Assembly: GCA_040635515.1 (NCBI GenBank)
Contig: JBEYHY010000004.1
Coordinates: 1-64,000 of the forward strand
Direction of reading: 5' to 3'
Source: Prauserella_A sp040635515
GTDB taxonomy: Bacteria > Actinomycetota > Actinomycetes > Mycobacteriales > Pseudonocardiaceae
DNA: 64,000 bases
A program made the position numbers and the translations under genes. Below, piece by piece: positions 24,853-33,278 of the stretch. The notes beneath the pieces are model-generated. The model was not told the origin of the DNA. It saw only the letters and a program-made list of their open reading frames with translations, and made no database searches. How positions within the stretch are numbered: position 1 is the first letter of the stretch; each line of letters opens with the position of its first letter.

Positions 24853-26002
24853 GCAGGTAGCCGCCGAACCAGGCAGAGGCGAGGAGCCCGACCGGGAGCA
24901 GGATGCCGAGCACCCGGTTCGGCAGCTTCGCGAGCAGTATCGCGATGGGAACGACGATCGTGAAGGCAGGCAGCAGAAAACGTGGCCTGCTCTGCCAGAA
25001 CTGGCTGGTACCGAGAGCGGAGACCACCATGAGCGTCGCGTACACGTGGACGGCTGGTGGTAGCGGCACCGTGTAGGACCACGCGAGCAGCACGATCGTG
25101 CCGAGCACGATGAGCGCGACGAGTACCGCCCAGCCCGGAACTTCCCCGGTGAGCGCGTTGCCGAGTTGTTCCCAGGTGAAGGCTCCCCCGTCGAAGCCCA
25201 GGTACCAGACCTCGGCCTGCAGCCAGAACCAGCCGTCGAGCCTGCCGGACCTCGCGGCGACGTAGAGCAGGTAGCCGAGCAGCCCGAGCGGGGCGATGAG
25301 TGCCGCGGCGTAGGGGCGCCAGCCGTCCCTTCTGCGCACGATGGCGATGAGTGCGGCGACACCGACGGCCGCGATGAGCGCGGCGGCTGTGCTCCTGGTG
25401 AGTCCGGCGAGCAGCGCGAGCGAGCCCGCGGTCAGCCACTGCCTCCTGTGCAGCGCGACCAGCGCCCACACCGCGAGCGCGCAGAAAAGGGCTTCCGAAT
25501 AGACCATGTGCAGCACGACGGAGCCGGGTGCGATCGCCCACACCGCGACGAGCATGGTGCCGGTGCGCCGGTCGGCGATCTCGGTGCCCAGCACGGAAAG
25601 TCCCCATGCCGCGACGCCTCCCGCGACGAGGCTCACGATGATCCCCGACGTGAGCACGGGGATGCCGATGGCCGTGAAGGCCCCGACGATGCCCGGGTAC
25701 AGCGGGAAGAAGGCGAGGCTGACCTCGGAGGGTTTGCCGTTCGCGTCGATCACTACGTCCTGGCGGTAGCCGTGCTCCGCGATCTCCATGAACCAGTTGC
25801 CGTCGAAGCTGCCGAGCACCTGACCGATCGGCATGCCCGCCTGCGCACTCATCACGGTGAGTAACAGCATCGAGATCGCCTGCGCGGCGTAGTAGAGCGT
25901 CAGCGCTGGTAGAGCGCTTCCGATCGAACCGCGCGCTCGGTCGCCGAGCTGCTGAAGTGTCGTGGTCACTGTGGGGATTCTCGGGTTGTGATTCGCCATC
26001 AT
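24827..26002 (-). CDS. PIG-V-like multi-spanning mannosyltransferase (GT-C fold)
   Basis: This 391-residue integral membrane protein has about ten transmembrane helices. The first loop contains FDGNWFMEIAEHGY, the acidic loop typical of GT-C enzymes that use lipid-linked sugars. AFFPLYPGI and GLTRSTAAAL fit the PIG-V-like family of actinobacteria. Its last 26 bp overlap the 3' end of the convergent fusion gene. ATG codons at 26002 and 25999 are alternative starts behind AAAAGG. With its neighbours it is likely to add mannose or another sugar to a lipoglycan outside the membrane. Confidence 0.85.
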   Translation of the reverse strand: MMANHNPRIPTVTTTLQQLGDRARGSIGSALPALTLYYAAQAISMLLLTVMSAQAGMPIGQVLGSFDGNWFMEIAEHGYRQDVVIDANGKPSEVSLAFFPLYPGIVGAFTAIGIPVLTSGIIVSLVAGGVAAWGLSVLGTEIADRRTGTMLVAVWAIAPGSVVLHMVYSEALFCALAVWALVALHRRQWLTAGSLALLAGLTRSTAAALIAAVGVAALIAIVRRRDGWRPYAAALIAPLGLLGYLLYVAARSGRLDGWFWLQAEVWYLGFDGGAFTWEQLGNALTGEVPGWAVLVALIVLGTIVLLAWSYTVPLPPAVHVYATLMVVSALGTSQFWQSRPRFLLPAFTIVVPIAILLAKLPNRVLGILLPVGLLASAWFGGYLLTVGGMNP

Positions 26003-26073
26003 CCTTTTCGGCGTTACTCTTCCAGCGGGTTCAGCAGCGCCGGCGAGACGTAGTCGCGGGTAATTGTCAGGGG

Positions 26074-27615
26074 GTGGTCACGCTGGCTGAGCAGCCTGCG
26101 GCTACCCCGGAGAAGACCCGCATCGCCTTCATCGACATCGGCAGATCGCTTGCGGCTCTGCTGGTCTTCTACACGCATATCCCCGGCCCGTGGGTGAGGG
26201 AGAAGGGCGAGGACGCGTCCTTCATCGCGTTCATCGAGACCTTCACCAGCGATCCGATGCACATGGCAAAACAGGGTATCGGTCAACTCGCGGTGCCCTT
26301 CTTCTTCCTTGTGAGCGGCTTTGTCGTGACGCCGCTGGCCATGCGGCAGGGACACTTCCGGTTCGGGGTCAACCGCATCATCCGGATCTACCTGCCGCTC
26401 GGATTTGTGCTCGCACTCACGTGCCTCGCGCTGTGGGCAGGCCTCGAACCGCAGTCGACCCACCAGTCTCAGGACCTCTCCGTCGGCACGTTCCTCAGCA
26501 ACTGGACGCTGTCGAACTACCTGATCTATCCGCAGGTGGTTCTGATGCCGGTGGCCTGGACGATGATCATCGAGGTCCTGTTCTATCTGCTGCTCTTCGT
26601 GCTGCTTCCCGTGCTGCGAAGGTCGGTGTGGCTGGCGATCGCCATCGAGCTGACGTTCGTGTTCGTCGTACTGATGAGCCGCAGCGCGCTCAACGAGACG
26701 TGGTCGTTGTTCGCGGTGAACGTCTCGTATCTGCCGATCATGATCATCGGGCAGGTCGTGTGGGCGGTGACGACGAAACGGATCCCGCTGTGGGTCGGCG
26801 GGATCTTCGGCGCACTCGCCTGGATGCTCTACGTACTGGCCGACATCATCGACGTCGGCAGGATCGACAGCTCCTACAACCTCGCGCTCGCGTTCGCGAC
26901 CGTGTGCTTCCTCATGGGGATGTTCGCCGAGCCCAAGCTCAAGCAACGCCGGTTCTGGACGGAGCTGTCCGAACGCAGCTACTCGCTGTACCTGCTGCAC
27001 GCGCTGGGGATCTTCGTGATTCTGGGCCTGCTCAGGCCCGCTGTGCCGTTCCCCATCGCGCTGGTGATCATGATCGTGGTGACGTTCGGGGTGGTCGAAC
27101 TGTGCTATCGGTTCGTCGAACGACCGAGCCACGGCCTCGCGAGGCGGATGTCGCGGCTGCGCAAGGGCAAGCAGGCCCCGCCGAACGAAACCGGCAAGAC
27201 CGGCAAGATGGACAAGGCCAACCGCGCCGACAGTTCGGCGAAGGCGATCACCGCCGAGGTGACGGTCGAGTTCCCGCGTATACCTGCCGAGCGGGAACCC
27301 GACTCGCCGCCACCACCCGAACCGCCGCGACCGGCACAACCGGTACAGCGGGCTCCGCGGACTCCACGCCGCCCCCAGCCCGCTCAGCCGGGGCCGCCGC
27401 AAGGCAGGCAGGCACCGCCCAAAAGTCCCGCACGCGCACCCCGATCCGCGCCGCCACCCGCTCAGCCCGCACCGCCGCCTGCGGCGCAACCCCCTCGGCC
27501 GCCGCACCAGCGCCCGAGGCCGGAAGGTGGCAGGCACAGGGCACCAAACACGCAGCAACCCGAGGACGAGCCGAGGCCGCGCACACCCCCGAGAGCGGTA
27601 CCGCCTAACGGATGA
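26074..27615 (+). CDS. acyltransferase-3 family membrane acyltransferase
   Basis: This protein of about 513 residues has ten or more transmembrane helices. The first bears the family motif IAFIDIGRSLAALLVFYTH (usually R/H-rich catalytic motif). AVPFFFLVSGFVVTPLAM and SYSLYLLHALGIF are also typical. The C-terminal 140 residues are an unstructured, basic, Pro-rich tail (about 370-513), unusual for the family. The start is taken at GTG 26074; several nearby starts are possible. It diverges from the mannosyltransferase gene over only about 70 bp. It probably O-acylates a surface sugar made by the neighbouring glycosyltransferases. Confidence 0.88.
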   Translation: MVTLAEQPAATPEKTRIAFIDIGRSLAALLVFYTHIPGPWVREKGEDASFIAFIETFTSDPMHMAKQGIGQLAVPFFFLVSGFVVTPLAMRQGHFRFGVNRIIRIYLPLGFVLALTCLALWAGLEPQSTHQSQDLSVGTFLSNWTLSNYLIYPQVVLMPVAWTMIIEVLFYLLLFVLLPVLRRSVWLAIAIELTFVFVVLMSRSALNETWSLFAVNVSYLPIMIIGQVVWAVTTKRIPLWVGGIFGALAWMLYVLADIIDVGRIDSSYNLALAFATVCFLMGMFAEPKLKQRRFWTELSERSYSLYLLHALGIFVILGLLRPAVPFPIALVIMIVVTFGVVELCYRFVERPSHGLARRMSRLRKGKQAPPNETGKTGKMDKANRADSSAKAITAEVTVEFPRIPAEREPDSPPPPEPPRPAQPVQRAPRTPRRPQPAQPGPPQGRQAPPKSPARAPRSAPPPAQPAPPPAAQPPRPPHQRPRPEGGRHRAPNTQQPEDEPRPRTPPRAVPPNG

Positions 27616-27704
27616 GATTCGGCCATCGCCGCAACGAGGTCCCCCGCTGAGGCGCCTTCAGGTCGGAGCATCGGCCGTCGAACCCGTTGGGAGGCGATGT
27701 CCGG

Positions 27705-27800
27705 ATGTGGCTACAGATCACGATTGTCGCGTTGCTCGCGGCCGTGTTCGTGGTGCGTGCGACCCGTGAGGTGGCGAGGTCGCGGCGCTCGGCCCGCTGA
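27705..27800 (+). CDS. very small single-helix membrane protein candidate
   Basis: ATG at 27705 opens a 31-codon frame. It encodes a short hydrophobic helix (MWLQITIVALLAAVFVVRA) followed by a basic tail (TREVARSRRSAR). GGGAGG lies about ten bases upstream, and codon use has G/C third positions. It ends five bases before the convergent response-regulator gene. No family is recognised. It has the form of known small regulatory membrane proteins, but expression is unproven. Confidence 0.5.
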   Translation: MWLQITIVALLAAVFVVRATREVARSRRSAR

Positions 27801-27804
27801 AGGC

Positions 27805-28470
27805 TCACCGGCCGGGCTTGACGAGCCCCGATTCGTAGGCGAGAACGACGAGCTGGGCGCGGTCACGCGCGGACAGTTTCGTCATGATGCGGCTGACGTG
27901 CGTACGCGCGGTGGCCGATGAGATCACGAGCTCACCCGCGATTTCGTCGTTGGTGAGACCACCCGCGACGAGCGCGAGCACTTCGCGCTCCCGTTCCGTG
28001 ATGTCGCGAATGGCGGCGGGGTCGATCCGGCGGTTCTCCGGCCTGCCGACGAACTCGGCGATCAGTCGCCTCGTGACGGTGGGCGCGAGCAGCGCCTCGC
28101 CTTCGGCAACGACCCGCAGCGCCCTGAGCAGCTCGACGGGGTCGGTGTCCTTGAGCAGGAATCCGCTCGCCCCTCCGCGAAGCGCCTCGTAGACATAGGT
28201 GTCGACGTCGAACGTGGTCAGCACCAGCACCTTGACCCCCGCCAGTTCGGGGTCCTCGGCGATGAGCCTCGTCGCCTCCAGGCCGTTGACCCCTGGCATC
28301 CGTACGTCCATCACGACCACGTCGGGGCGGTGTTCGCGAGCGAGCGCAACCGCTTGCGCACCGTCCGCGGCCTCACCGACGACGGTGAACCCGTCCTCGG
28401 TGTCGAGCAGAACCCTGAATCCCGCTCTGACAAGAGCCTGGTCGTCGGCAAGCACCACGCGAATCGTCAT
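27805..28470 (-). CDS. NarL/LuxR-type response regulator
   Basis: This 221-residue regulator has a receiver domain (IRVVLADDQALVRAGFRVLL; phosphoacceptor Asp in DVVVMDVRMPGVNGLEA; LLKDTDPVELLRALR). A LuxR-type helix-turn-helix follows (DITEREREVLALVAGGLTND, then VISSATARTHVSRIMTKL). It follows the kinase gene by three bases and is its obvious partner. Confidence 0.95.
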   Translation of the reverse strand: MTIRVVLADDQALVRAGFRVLLDTEDGFTVVGEAADGAQAVALAREHRPDVVVMDVRMPGVNGLEATRLIAEDPELAGVKVLVLTTFDVDTYVYEALRGGASGFLLKDTDPVELLRALRVVAEGEALLAPTVTRRLIAEFVGRPENRRIDPAAIRDITEREREVLALVAGGLTNDEIAGELVISSATARTHVSRIMTKLSARDRAQLVVLAYESGLVKPGR

Positions 28471-28473
28471 GTC

Positions 28474-29583
28474 TCATCCCTCGACAGGTAGGACAGCCCT
28501 GACCTGGAACCCGGTGCCCTCCGCGGAGGGGCCCGCATCGACCTTCCCACCGAGTGCGTCCGCGCGCTCCCGCATTCCCCGGAGACCGTTACCCGGTTTC
28601 GGCGACCGTGGCGGCTCGCCGTCGTCGCGGACGACGAGGGTCAGCTCGCCGCCGGACCGCTCGAACCCGATGTCGACGGAACGGGCGTTGTCCGCGTGCC
28701 TGATCACGTTGGTCAGCGACTCCTGGAGGATGCGGTAGGCGGCTGCGTCGACGGGGGCGGGTAGTTCGCCACTGTCGCCGCGTACCGTCACCGCGAGTCC
28801 GGCCGCTCGCGCATGATCGAGCAATCCGTCGAGCATGCGCAGGCTCGGCGCCGGTGCCGTCGCGTCGCCGGAGCGCAGGACGGCGAGCGTCGCCCTCAGG
28901 TCGGCGAGTGCCTCCGCGCTTGCCGTCTTGATGTTGCGCAGCGCCTCTTTGGCCTGCTCCGGCCTGCGGTCGGCGACGTGCACGGCAACCCCGGCCTGCA
29001 CGTTGATCATCGCGAGGCTGTGCGCGACGACGTCGTGCACCTCGCGGGCGATCCGCAGCCGTTCCTGCTCCGCCATCCGCCGTTCGTGCTCCTCGCGCTG
29101 TTCCCTGTTCGCGTCGGCGGCGGCTTTTCTGCTTCGCACCGCCGCGCCGATGCCGATGACGGCCGCGATACCGGCGACGAAGCCCGCCGATGGAGCACCG
29201 GGTAGCCAGCCTCTGCCGGAGGCAACGAAGGCGATGTAGCTCGCGACCAGTACCGCCGCTCCGGCGATGCCTGCCATCAGCGCACCTCGCACCGTGGTGA
29301 GCGCGTAGAGCGCGAGCGCGGGAAGCAGGATCGCGGGGCCTCCGGGGAACCCGGTCCAGTAATAGATCAACGTGCACGCGATCGACACCGCGAACACGGG
29401 CAGCGGGAACCTCCGGCGCGCAAGCAGCGGCAACGCGGCACCGGCAAGCAACGCGTAGCCGCCCGGCCACAGTGGATTCGCGTCCGGCTGGTGCACCGCG
29501 GCGACCGTGGTGATGCCGATGACGACGGCACCCAGTGCAAGAGCACCGAGTGCGTCGGTCATGACCCGTCTGTCCGCGAACAC
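28474..29583 (-). CDS. NarL-type sensor histidine kinase
   Basis: This 369-residue kinase has about five N-terminal transmembrane helices (1-160). The HisKA_3 phosphoacceptor helix is LRIAREVHDVVAHSLAMINV, and the HATPase domain contains LTNVIRHADNARSVDI and GNGLRGMRERADALGG. The sensor portion is membrane-embedded with little extracellular sequence, so it may sense membrane stress. GTG at 29583 or ATG at 29562 may be the start. It is coupled with the response regulator and follows a membrane protein gene 9 bp upstream. Confidence 0.93.
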   Translation of the reverse strand: MFADRRVMTDALGALALGAVVIGITTVAAVHQPDANPLWPGGYALLAGAALPLLARRRFPLPVFAVSIACTLIYYWTGFPGGPAILLPALALYALTTVRGALMAGIAGAAVLVASYIAFVASGRGWLPGAPSAGFVAGIAAVIGIGAAVRSRKAAADANREQREEHERRMAEQERLRIAREVHDVVAHSLAMINVQAGVAVHVADRRPEQAKEALRNIKTASAEALADLRATLAVLRSGDATAPAPSLRMLDGLLDHARAAGLAVTVRGDSGELPAPVDAAAYRILQESLTNVIRHADNARSVDIGFERSGGELTLVVRDDGEPPRSPKPGNGLRGMRERADALGGKVDAGPSAEGTGFQVRAVLPVEG

Positions 29584-29592
29584 GCCATGAAG

Positions 29593-30450
29593 CTACCCCG
29601 GTGCCACGGGTGTCCGCGTCGGCTGAGAAGCGCGTCGCCGGGCTACGTCACGTGCCTTATCCAGCAGTGCGAGCCCCAGCAGTGCACCGCCGATGCCCTT
29701 GCCGAGTTCGACGAGCACCGCGATGTCACCGGGTTCGGTCACCGCCGTCCACATGCCCCACGAGAACATGGCCGCCGAGCCGACCCACACCGCGACCGTC
29801 GCGATCCCCCCGCCGCGGCCCGAGACCAGCGCGAGGATGCCGATCGCGGCGGCGAGCGCGAGTGCTCCGTGGACGACGTTGACGACCCGCAGCGTCGGTG
29901 TGAGGTCGCTGGTGATCGCCCAGCTCATGTGGAAACCGCAGGCAACGACGGCAAGCACGGCACCGGCCAGGCCACGGGTACTCAGCCCGCCGCCACCGCC
30001 CCGGAAGACGCCCGGCCAGCGCGACCTCACATACAGCGCGAAAGCAGCCAGCAGAGTGACGCCCTGCCACGCGAAACTGGCGTAGACGACGGGCGTGACC
30101 CACGGTTCCAGCGCGGTACCGCCGGTGCCGTTGGTGACGAAGTCCAAGCCGATGGCTGGGCTGGACAACACGATCGGCAGCAGAAACCCGGTACCGACCC
30201 ACGCGGGAAACAGCACGAGCCAGGCCGGCAGCCGCTGCCCCCACCGGTGGGTCAGTGCCAGCGCGGTCACGATGGCGACGAAGTCCATGCCGCCCGTCAC
30301 CAGGTTTGCCGCGAACAACGCTGGGGTGTTCATGAGTTCCGGGTCCGAGATACCGAGCCTGACGCCGAACAGCCAGCTGACCTTGAGTGTCAGGTACGGC
30401 AAGGTGCCCAAGATGACCGCGTAGCCGACGATGGCGCGTAGTGGAGTCAT
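29593..30450 (-). CDS. multi-spanning membrane protein of unknown function
   Basis: This 285-residue protein has seven or eight transmembrane segments (for example AIVGYAVILGTLPYLTLKV, VVYASFAWQGVTLLAAFALY, GALALAAAIGILALVSG). Conserved-looking polar residues occur in HRWGQRLPAWLV and GFHMSWAITSD. It is the first gene of a unit with the kinase and regulator, so it may be a sensor accessory or an integral target. The family is not recognised. Confidence 0.7.
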   Translation of the reverse strand: MTPLRAIVGYAVILGTLPYLTLKVSWLFGVRLGISDPELMNTPALFAANLVTGGMDFVAIVTALALTHRWGQRLPAWLVLFPAWVGTGFLLPIVLSSPAIGLDFVTNGTGGTALEPWVTPVVYASFAWQGVTLLAAFALYVRSRWPGVFRGGGGGLSTRGLAGAVLAVVACGFHMSWAITSDLTPTLRVVNVVHGALALAAAIGILALVSGRGGGIATVAVWVGSAAMFSWGMWTAVTEPGDIAVLVELGKGIGGALLGLALLDKARDVARRRASQPTRTPVAPG

Positions 30451-30502
30451 GCCGATCAGCGTCGCGCCGGAGGCGGGTCGCCCGGATCCCGCGCGGGAGT
30501 CA

Positions 30503-30526
30503 GTTCCCTCCCGCGCGGGAGGGAAC
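30503..30526. terminator. 24-bp perfect palindrome, probable terminator
   Basis: GTTCCCTCCCGCGCGGGAGGGAAC is a perfect palindrome just 3 bp after the stop of the molybdopterin oxidoreductase gene. A second partial copy of its centre (TCCCGCGCGGGA) lies at about 30487-30498. There is no T-run, so it may be a tandem GC-hairpin terminator or an operator for the membrane protein/kinase unit that begins 53 bp downstream. Confidence 0.6.
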
Positions 30527-30528
30527 GA

Positions 30529-32640
30529 TCAGTCTTGGCGTGGGGCGAGGCTCACCGGAATCCCGGAGAGCACGGCCGCGCCGGTCAGCTCGTCGACGAG
30601 GCGTTCGTCGGTCACGTCGTTGACGCTGACCCCAGGGCGCCGTTCCGCGACGCGCAACCGGGTTCCCTTCCGGTTGTGCCCCCACCCGTGCGGGAGGCTC
30701 ACGACTCCCCTCATCACGGTGTCGGTGATTGCGACGGGGACCTCGATCGTGCCGACAGCCGAGGACAGTGTCGCCCGCTCACCGTCGGCGAGCCCGCGCT
30801 CGCGCGCGTCGTCGGGGTGAACGAGGAGCGTGCAGCGATCCTTTCCCTTGACGAGGCGTTCACTGTTGTGCATCCAGGAGTTGTTGCTCCGCACCTGCCG
30901 TCTTCCGATGAGCACGAGACCGTCGCGCATCGGCCGGTCGAGCCGCGCGCGCAACCTCGGCACGTCGTCGAGGTAGATCTTGGGAGCCAGGTTGATCTTT
31001 TTGCCCCTGGTGGCGAGCCGTGCGGGCAGCCTGCGTTCGAGTGGGCCGAGGTCGACGCCGTGCGGCTTTCGCTTGAGCAGGCCAAGCGAAAGTCCTTTGT
31101 GGAGCTTCCGAATACCATGTGGTCCGGCGAGCAAACCGAGTGAGAGCAACGGTTCGGGGCCGAACCCGCCGAGCATCCTCGCGAACGCTCCACCGCCGAG
31201 CACTCTGCTGGCCAAGTGCAGAACGATTTCCCAGTCGTGCCGCTGATCGGACGCCCGATCGACCACCGGCGGGGAGTACCGAGCGGTATTGCGGACGGCG
31301 TAGTTGGCGAGCCCGAGTTCGTAGTGCGACCGTTCCAAGTGGACGGTCGGGGGCAGGATGACATCGGCGTGCCGGGTCGTCTCGTTGAGGTAGGGGTCGA
31401 TGGAGACCATGAAATCCAGCCCTGCCAAGGCGGCGTCGAGCCTGCGCCCGTTCGGCGCGGAAAGCACCGGGTTGCCCGCCACGGTGAGCAGCGCCCTAAC
31501 CTGCCCCTTCCCCGGTGTCTCGATTTCGTCGGCCAGCGCGGAAACCGGTAGCTCGCCGTCGAATTCGGGTAGCCCGCGCACCCTGCTGTGGTACCTGCCG
31601 AAGCTTCCCCGCTGTCCGAGCAACGAGGACAGCGGCAGCACATCGATGGCAGGCGTGGTGAACATGGCACCACCTGGCTCGTCAAGGTGCCCCGTCAGCG
31701 CGTTGAGAACGACGACAAGCCAGGTCGCGAGCCCACCAAACTCCTGGGTGCACACCCCGACCCTGCCGTAGACGACGGCGCGCGGCGTTCCCGCGATTTC
31801 CCTTGCCAGCGACCGAACCCTGCCTGGATCGACACCGGTGACCGGTGCGGTCACCTCCGGTGCGAACCCCGATGCCACCTCTCGCAGAATGTCGATGCCG
31901 ACGAGCCGGGACGTCAGCCTTCCCGTGCATTCCCTTCGCTCGGCGAACACCACGTTGATCAGCGACAACAGCAGCAACGCGTCCGTTCCCGGCCTGATGA
32001 ACAGATGCTCACCGGCAAGCCGCGCGGTCTCGGTGCGCCGTGGATCGACAACGACGACCTTGCGAACGGCCTTGAGCCTCGTCCTGATGTCGGGCGCCGT
32101 CATGATGCTGCCCGCCGACACGGCGGGGTTTCCTCCGAAACAGACGAAAAGGTCGGTGCGGTCGACGTCGGGTACCGGCATCAGCAACTGGTTGCCGAAC
32201 ATCTCCAGTGCGGCCAGCATGTGCGGCAACTGATCCAGCGAGGTGGCCGAGTACCGGTTCCTCGTTCCGAGCGAGCGGAAGAACGGCTGCCCGAACAACA
32301 GGAGGCCGAGGTTGTGTGCCGTGGGATTGCCCTGGTAGACGGCGAGCGCGTCCTTGCCGTGCTCTCGGCGGGCCTCCGTGAGACCCGCTGCCACCAGCTC
32401 GAAAGCCGCGTCCCAGCTCGTCTCGAACCAGTCGTCGCCCGACCTGACGATCGGGCGGCGCAACCGGTCGGGGTCGTGGTGCACGTCGGCGAGCGCGACG
32501 CCCTTCGGGCACAGGAAGCCACGCGAAAGCGGATCAAGCTCGTCTCCCCTGATCGCGGTCACTCTTTCGTCCTCGACGGAGACGGTGATTCCGCAGGTGG
32601 CCTCGCAGAGCGTGCACGTGTGGTGATGCGTCGTGGCCAT
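30529..32640 (-). CDS. molybdopterin-dependent oxidoreductase, FeS-containing
   Basis: This 703-residue enzyme of the DMSO-reductase superfamily begins with a [4Fe-4S] binding region (CTLCEATCGI, later GFLCPKG). Bis-MGD-binding segments include FVCFGGNPAVSAGSIM, VVVVDPRRTETARLAGEH and LPPTVHLERSHYE. The C-terminal domain contains HGWGHNRKGTRL. ATG at 32640 gives MATTHHHTCTLCEATCG, the normal start of such enzymes. There is no Tat signal, so it is cytosolic, and no electron-transfer or membrane subunit genes are nearby. The substrate is unknown; formate-dehydrogenase-like and assimilatory-nitrate-reductase-like paralogues look similar. Confidence 0.9.
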   Translation of the reverse strand: MATTHHHTCTLCEATCGITVSVEDERVTAIRGDELDPLSRGFLCPKGVALADVHHDPDRLRRPIVRSGDDWFETSWDAAFELVAAGLTEARREHGKDALAVYQGNPTAHNLGLLLFGQPFFRSLGTRNRYSATSLDQLPHMLAALEMFGNQLLMPVPDVDRTDLFVCFGGNPAVSAGSIMTAPDIRTRLKAVRKVVVVDPRRTETARLAGEHLFIRPGTDALLLLSLINVVFAERRECTGRLTSRLVGIDILREVASGFAPEVTAPVTGVDPGRVRSLAREIAGTPRAVVYGRVGVCTQEFGGLATWLVVVLNALTGHLDEPGGAMFTTPAIDVLPLSSLLGQRGSFGRYHSRVRGLPEFDGELPVSALADEIETPGKGQVRALLTVAGNPVLSAPNGRRLDAALAGLDFMVSIDPYLNETTRHADVILPPTVHLERSHYELGLANYAVRNTARYSPPVVDRASDQRHDWEIVLHLASRVLGGGAFARMLGGFGPEPLLSLGLLAGPHGIRKLHKGLSLGLLKRKPHGVDLGPLERRLPARLATRGKKINLAPKIYLDDVPRLRARLDRPMRDGLVLIGRRQVRSNNSWMHNSERLVKGKDRCTLLVHPDDARERGLADGERATLSSAVGTIEVPVAITDTVMRGVVSLPHGWGHNRKGTRLRVAERRPGVSVNDVTDERLVDELTGAAVLSGIPVSLAPRQD

Positions 32641-32735
32641 GCCGACCAAGCTAGCCCGGCGGAAAGTCCACGAAAAGGCGTGAAAAAACGCCGCGGGGGC
32701 GTCGGAGCCCGGGTCCGCCGGACGACGATGGGGGT

Positions 32736-33278
32736 GTGACGGAACCACGAATGCGGCCGGATCCGGCATTCGCACTGCTCAACCTCTACGAGCAGGCGTT
32801 GCCGGAGGTATACGGCTACTTGCTGGCCCGTTGCGGAAATCGCTCACTTGCGGAGGAACTGACCTCGGAAACCTTCCTCGGAGCCGTGCAGACATGCAGA
32901 AGGCACGATCCCGGCGTGATCAGCACGGCCTGGCTCGTCGGCATCGCGAGAAACAAGCTCGTCGATCACTGGCGCAGGCGGGAACGCGAGGAAAGGGGCC
33001 TGCGGCTCGTGCACAACGCGGAGCAGGAGGAGACCGACCCGTGGCCGGCTGAGCTGGACACCCTGCTCGCCCGGCAGGTGCTCGCCGAACTGGGACCGCA
33101 ACACAGGGCCGCGCTGACGCTGCGGTACCTGGACGGTCTCGGAGTCGCCGAGGTGGCACGGCAACTCGATCGCACCGTGCACGCGACCGAGGCGCTGCTG
33201 GTCAGGGCCCGCAACGCCTTCCGCCGGAACTACAAGGGCCATCAGGGCTACGAGGGAAAGGAGGGCGATCGTGTCTGA
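32736..33278 (+). CDS. ECF-type RNA polymerase sigma factor
   Basis: This 180-residue sigma-70 family protein has region 2 (LYEQALPEVYGYLLARCGNRSL, AEELTSETFLGAV, TAWLVGIARNKLVDHWRRRE) and region 4 (LGPQHRAALTLRYLDGLGVAE, with a helix-turn-helix DRTVHATEALLVRARNAF). The start is GTG at 32736 without a clear ribosome binding site, perhaps leaderless. It overlaps the following VOC gene by 8 bp and diverges from the molybdopterin oxidoreductase gene. No anti-sigma factor of the zinc-finger type is present. Confidence 0.9.
   Translation: MTEPRMRPDPAFALLNLYEQALPEVYGYLLARCGNRSLAEELTSETFLGAVQTCRRHDPGVISTAWLVGIARNKLVDHWRRREREERGLRLVHNAEQEETDPWPAELDTLLARQVLAELGPQHRAALTLRYLDGLGVAEVARQLDRTVHATEALLVRARNAFRRNYKGHQGYEGKEGDRV

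Noticed and set aside
26014..27558. 514-codon minus-strand frame opposite the acyltransferase
   Set aside because: The translation is low-complexity (His, Asp, Arg, Glu rich), with no domain; the plus-strand protein has clear membrane helices and family motifs.
30529..32640. Exported respiratory reductase
   Set aside because: The protein lacks a Tat signal and has no adjacent iron-sulfur or membrane subunit, so a cytosolic enzyme is more likely.
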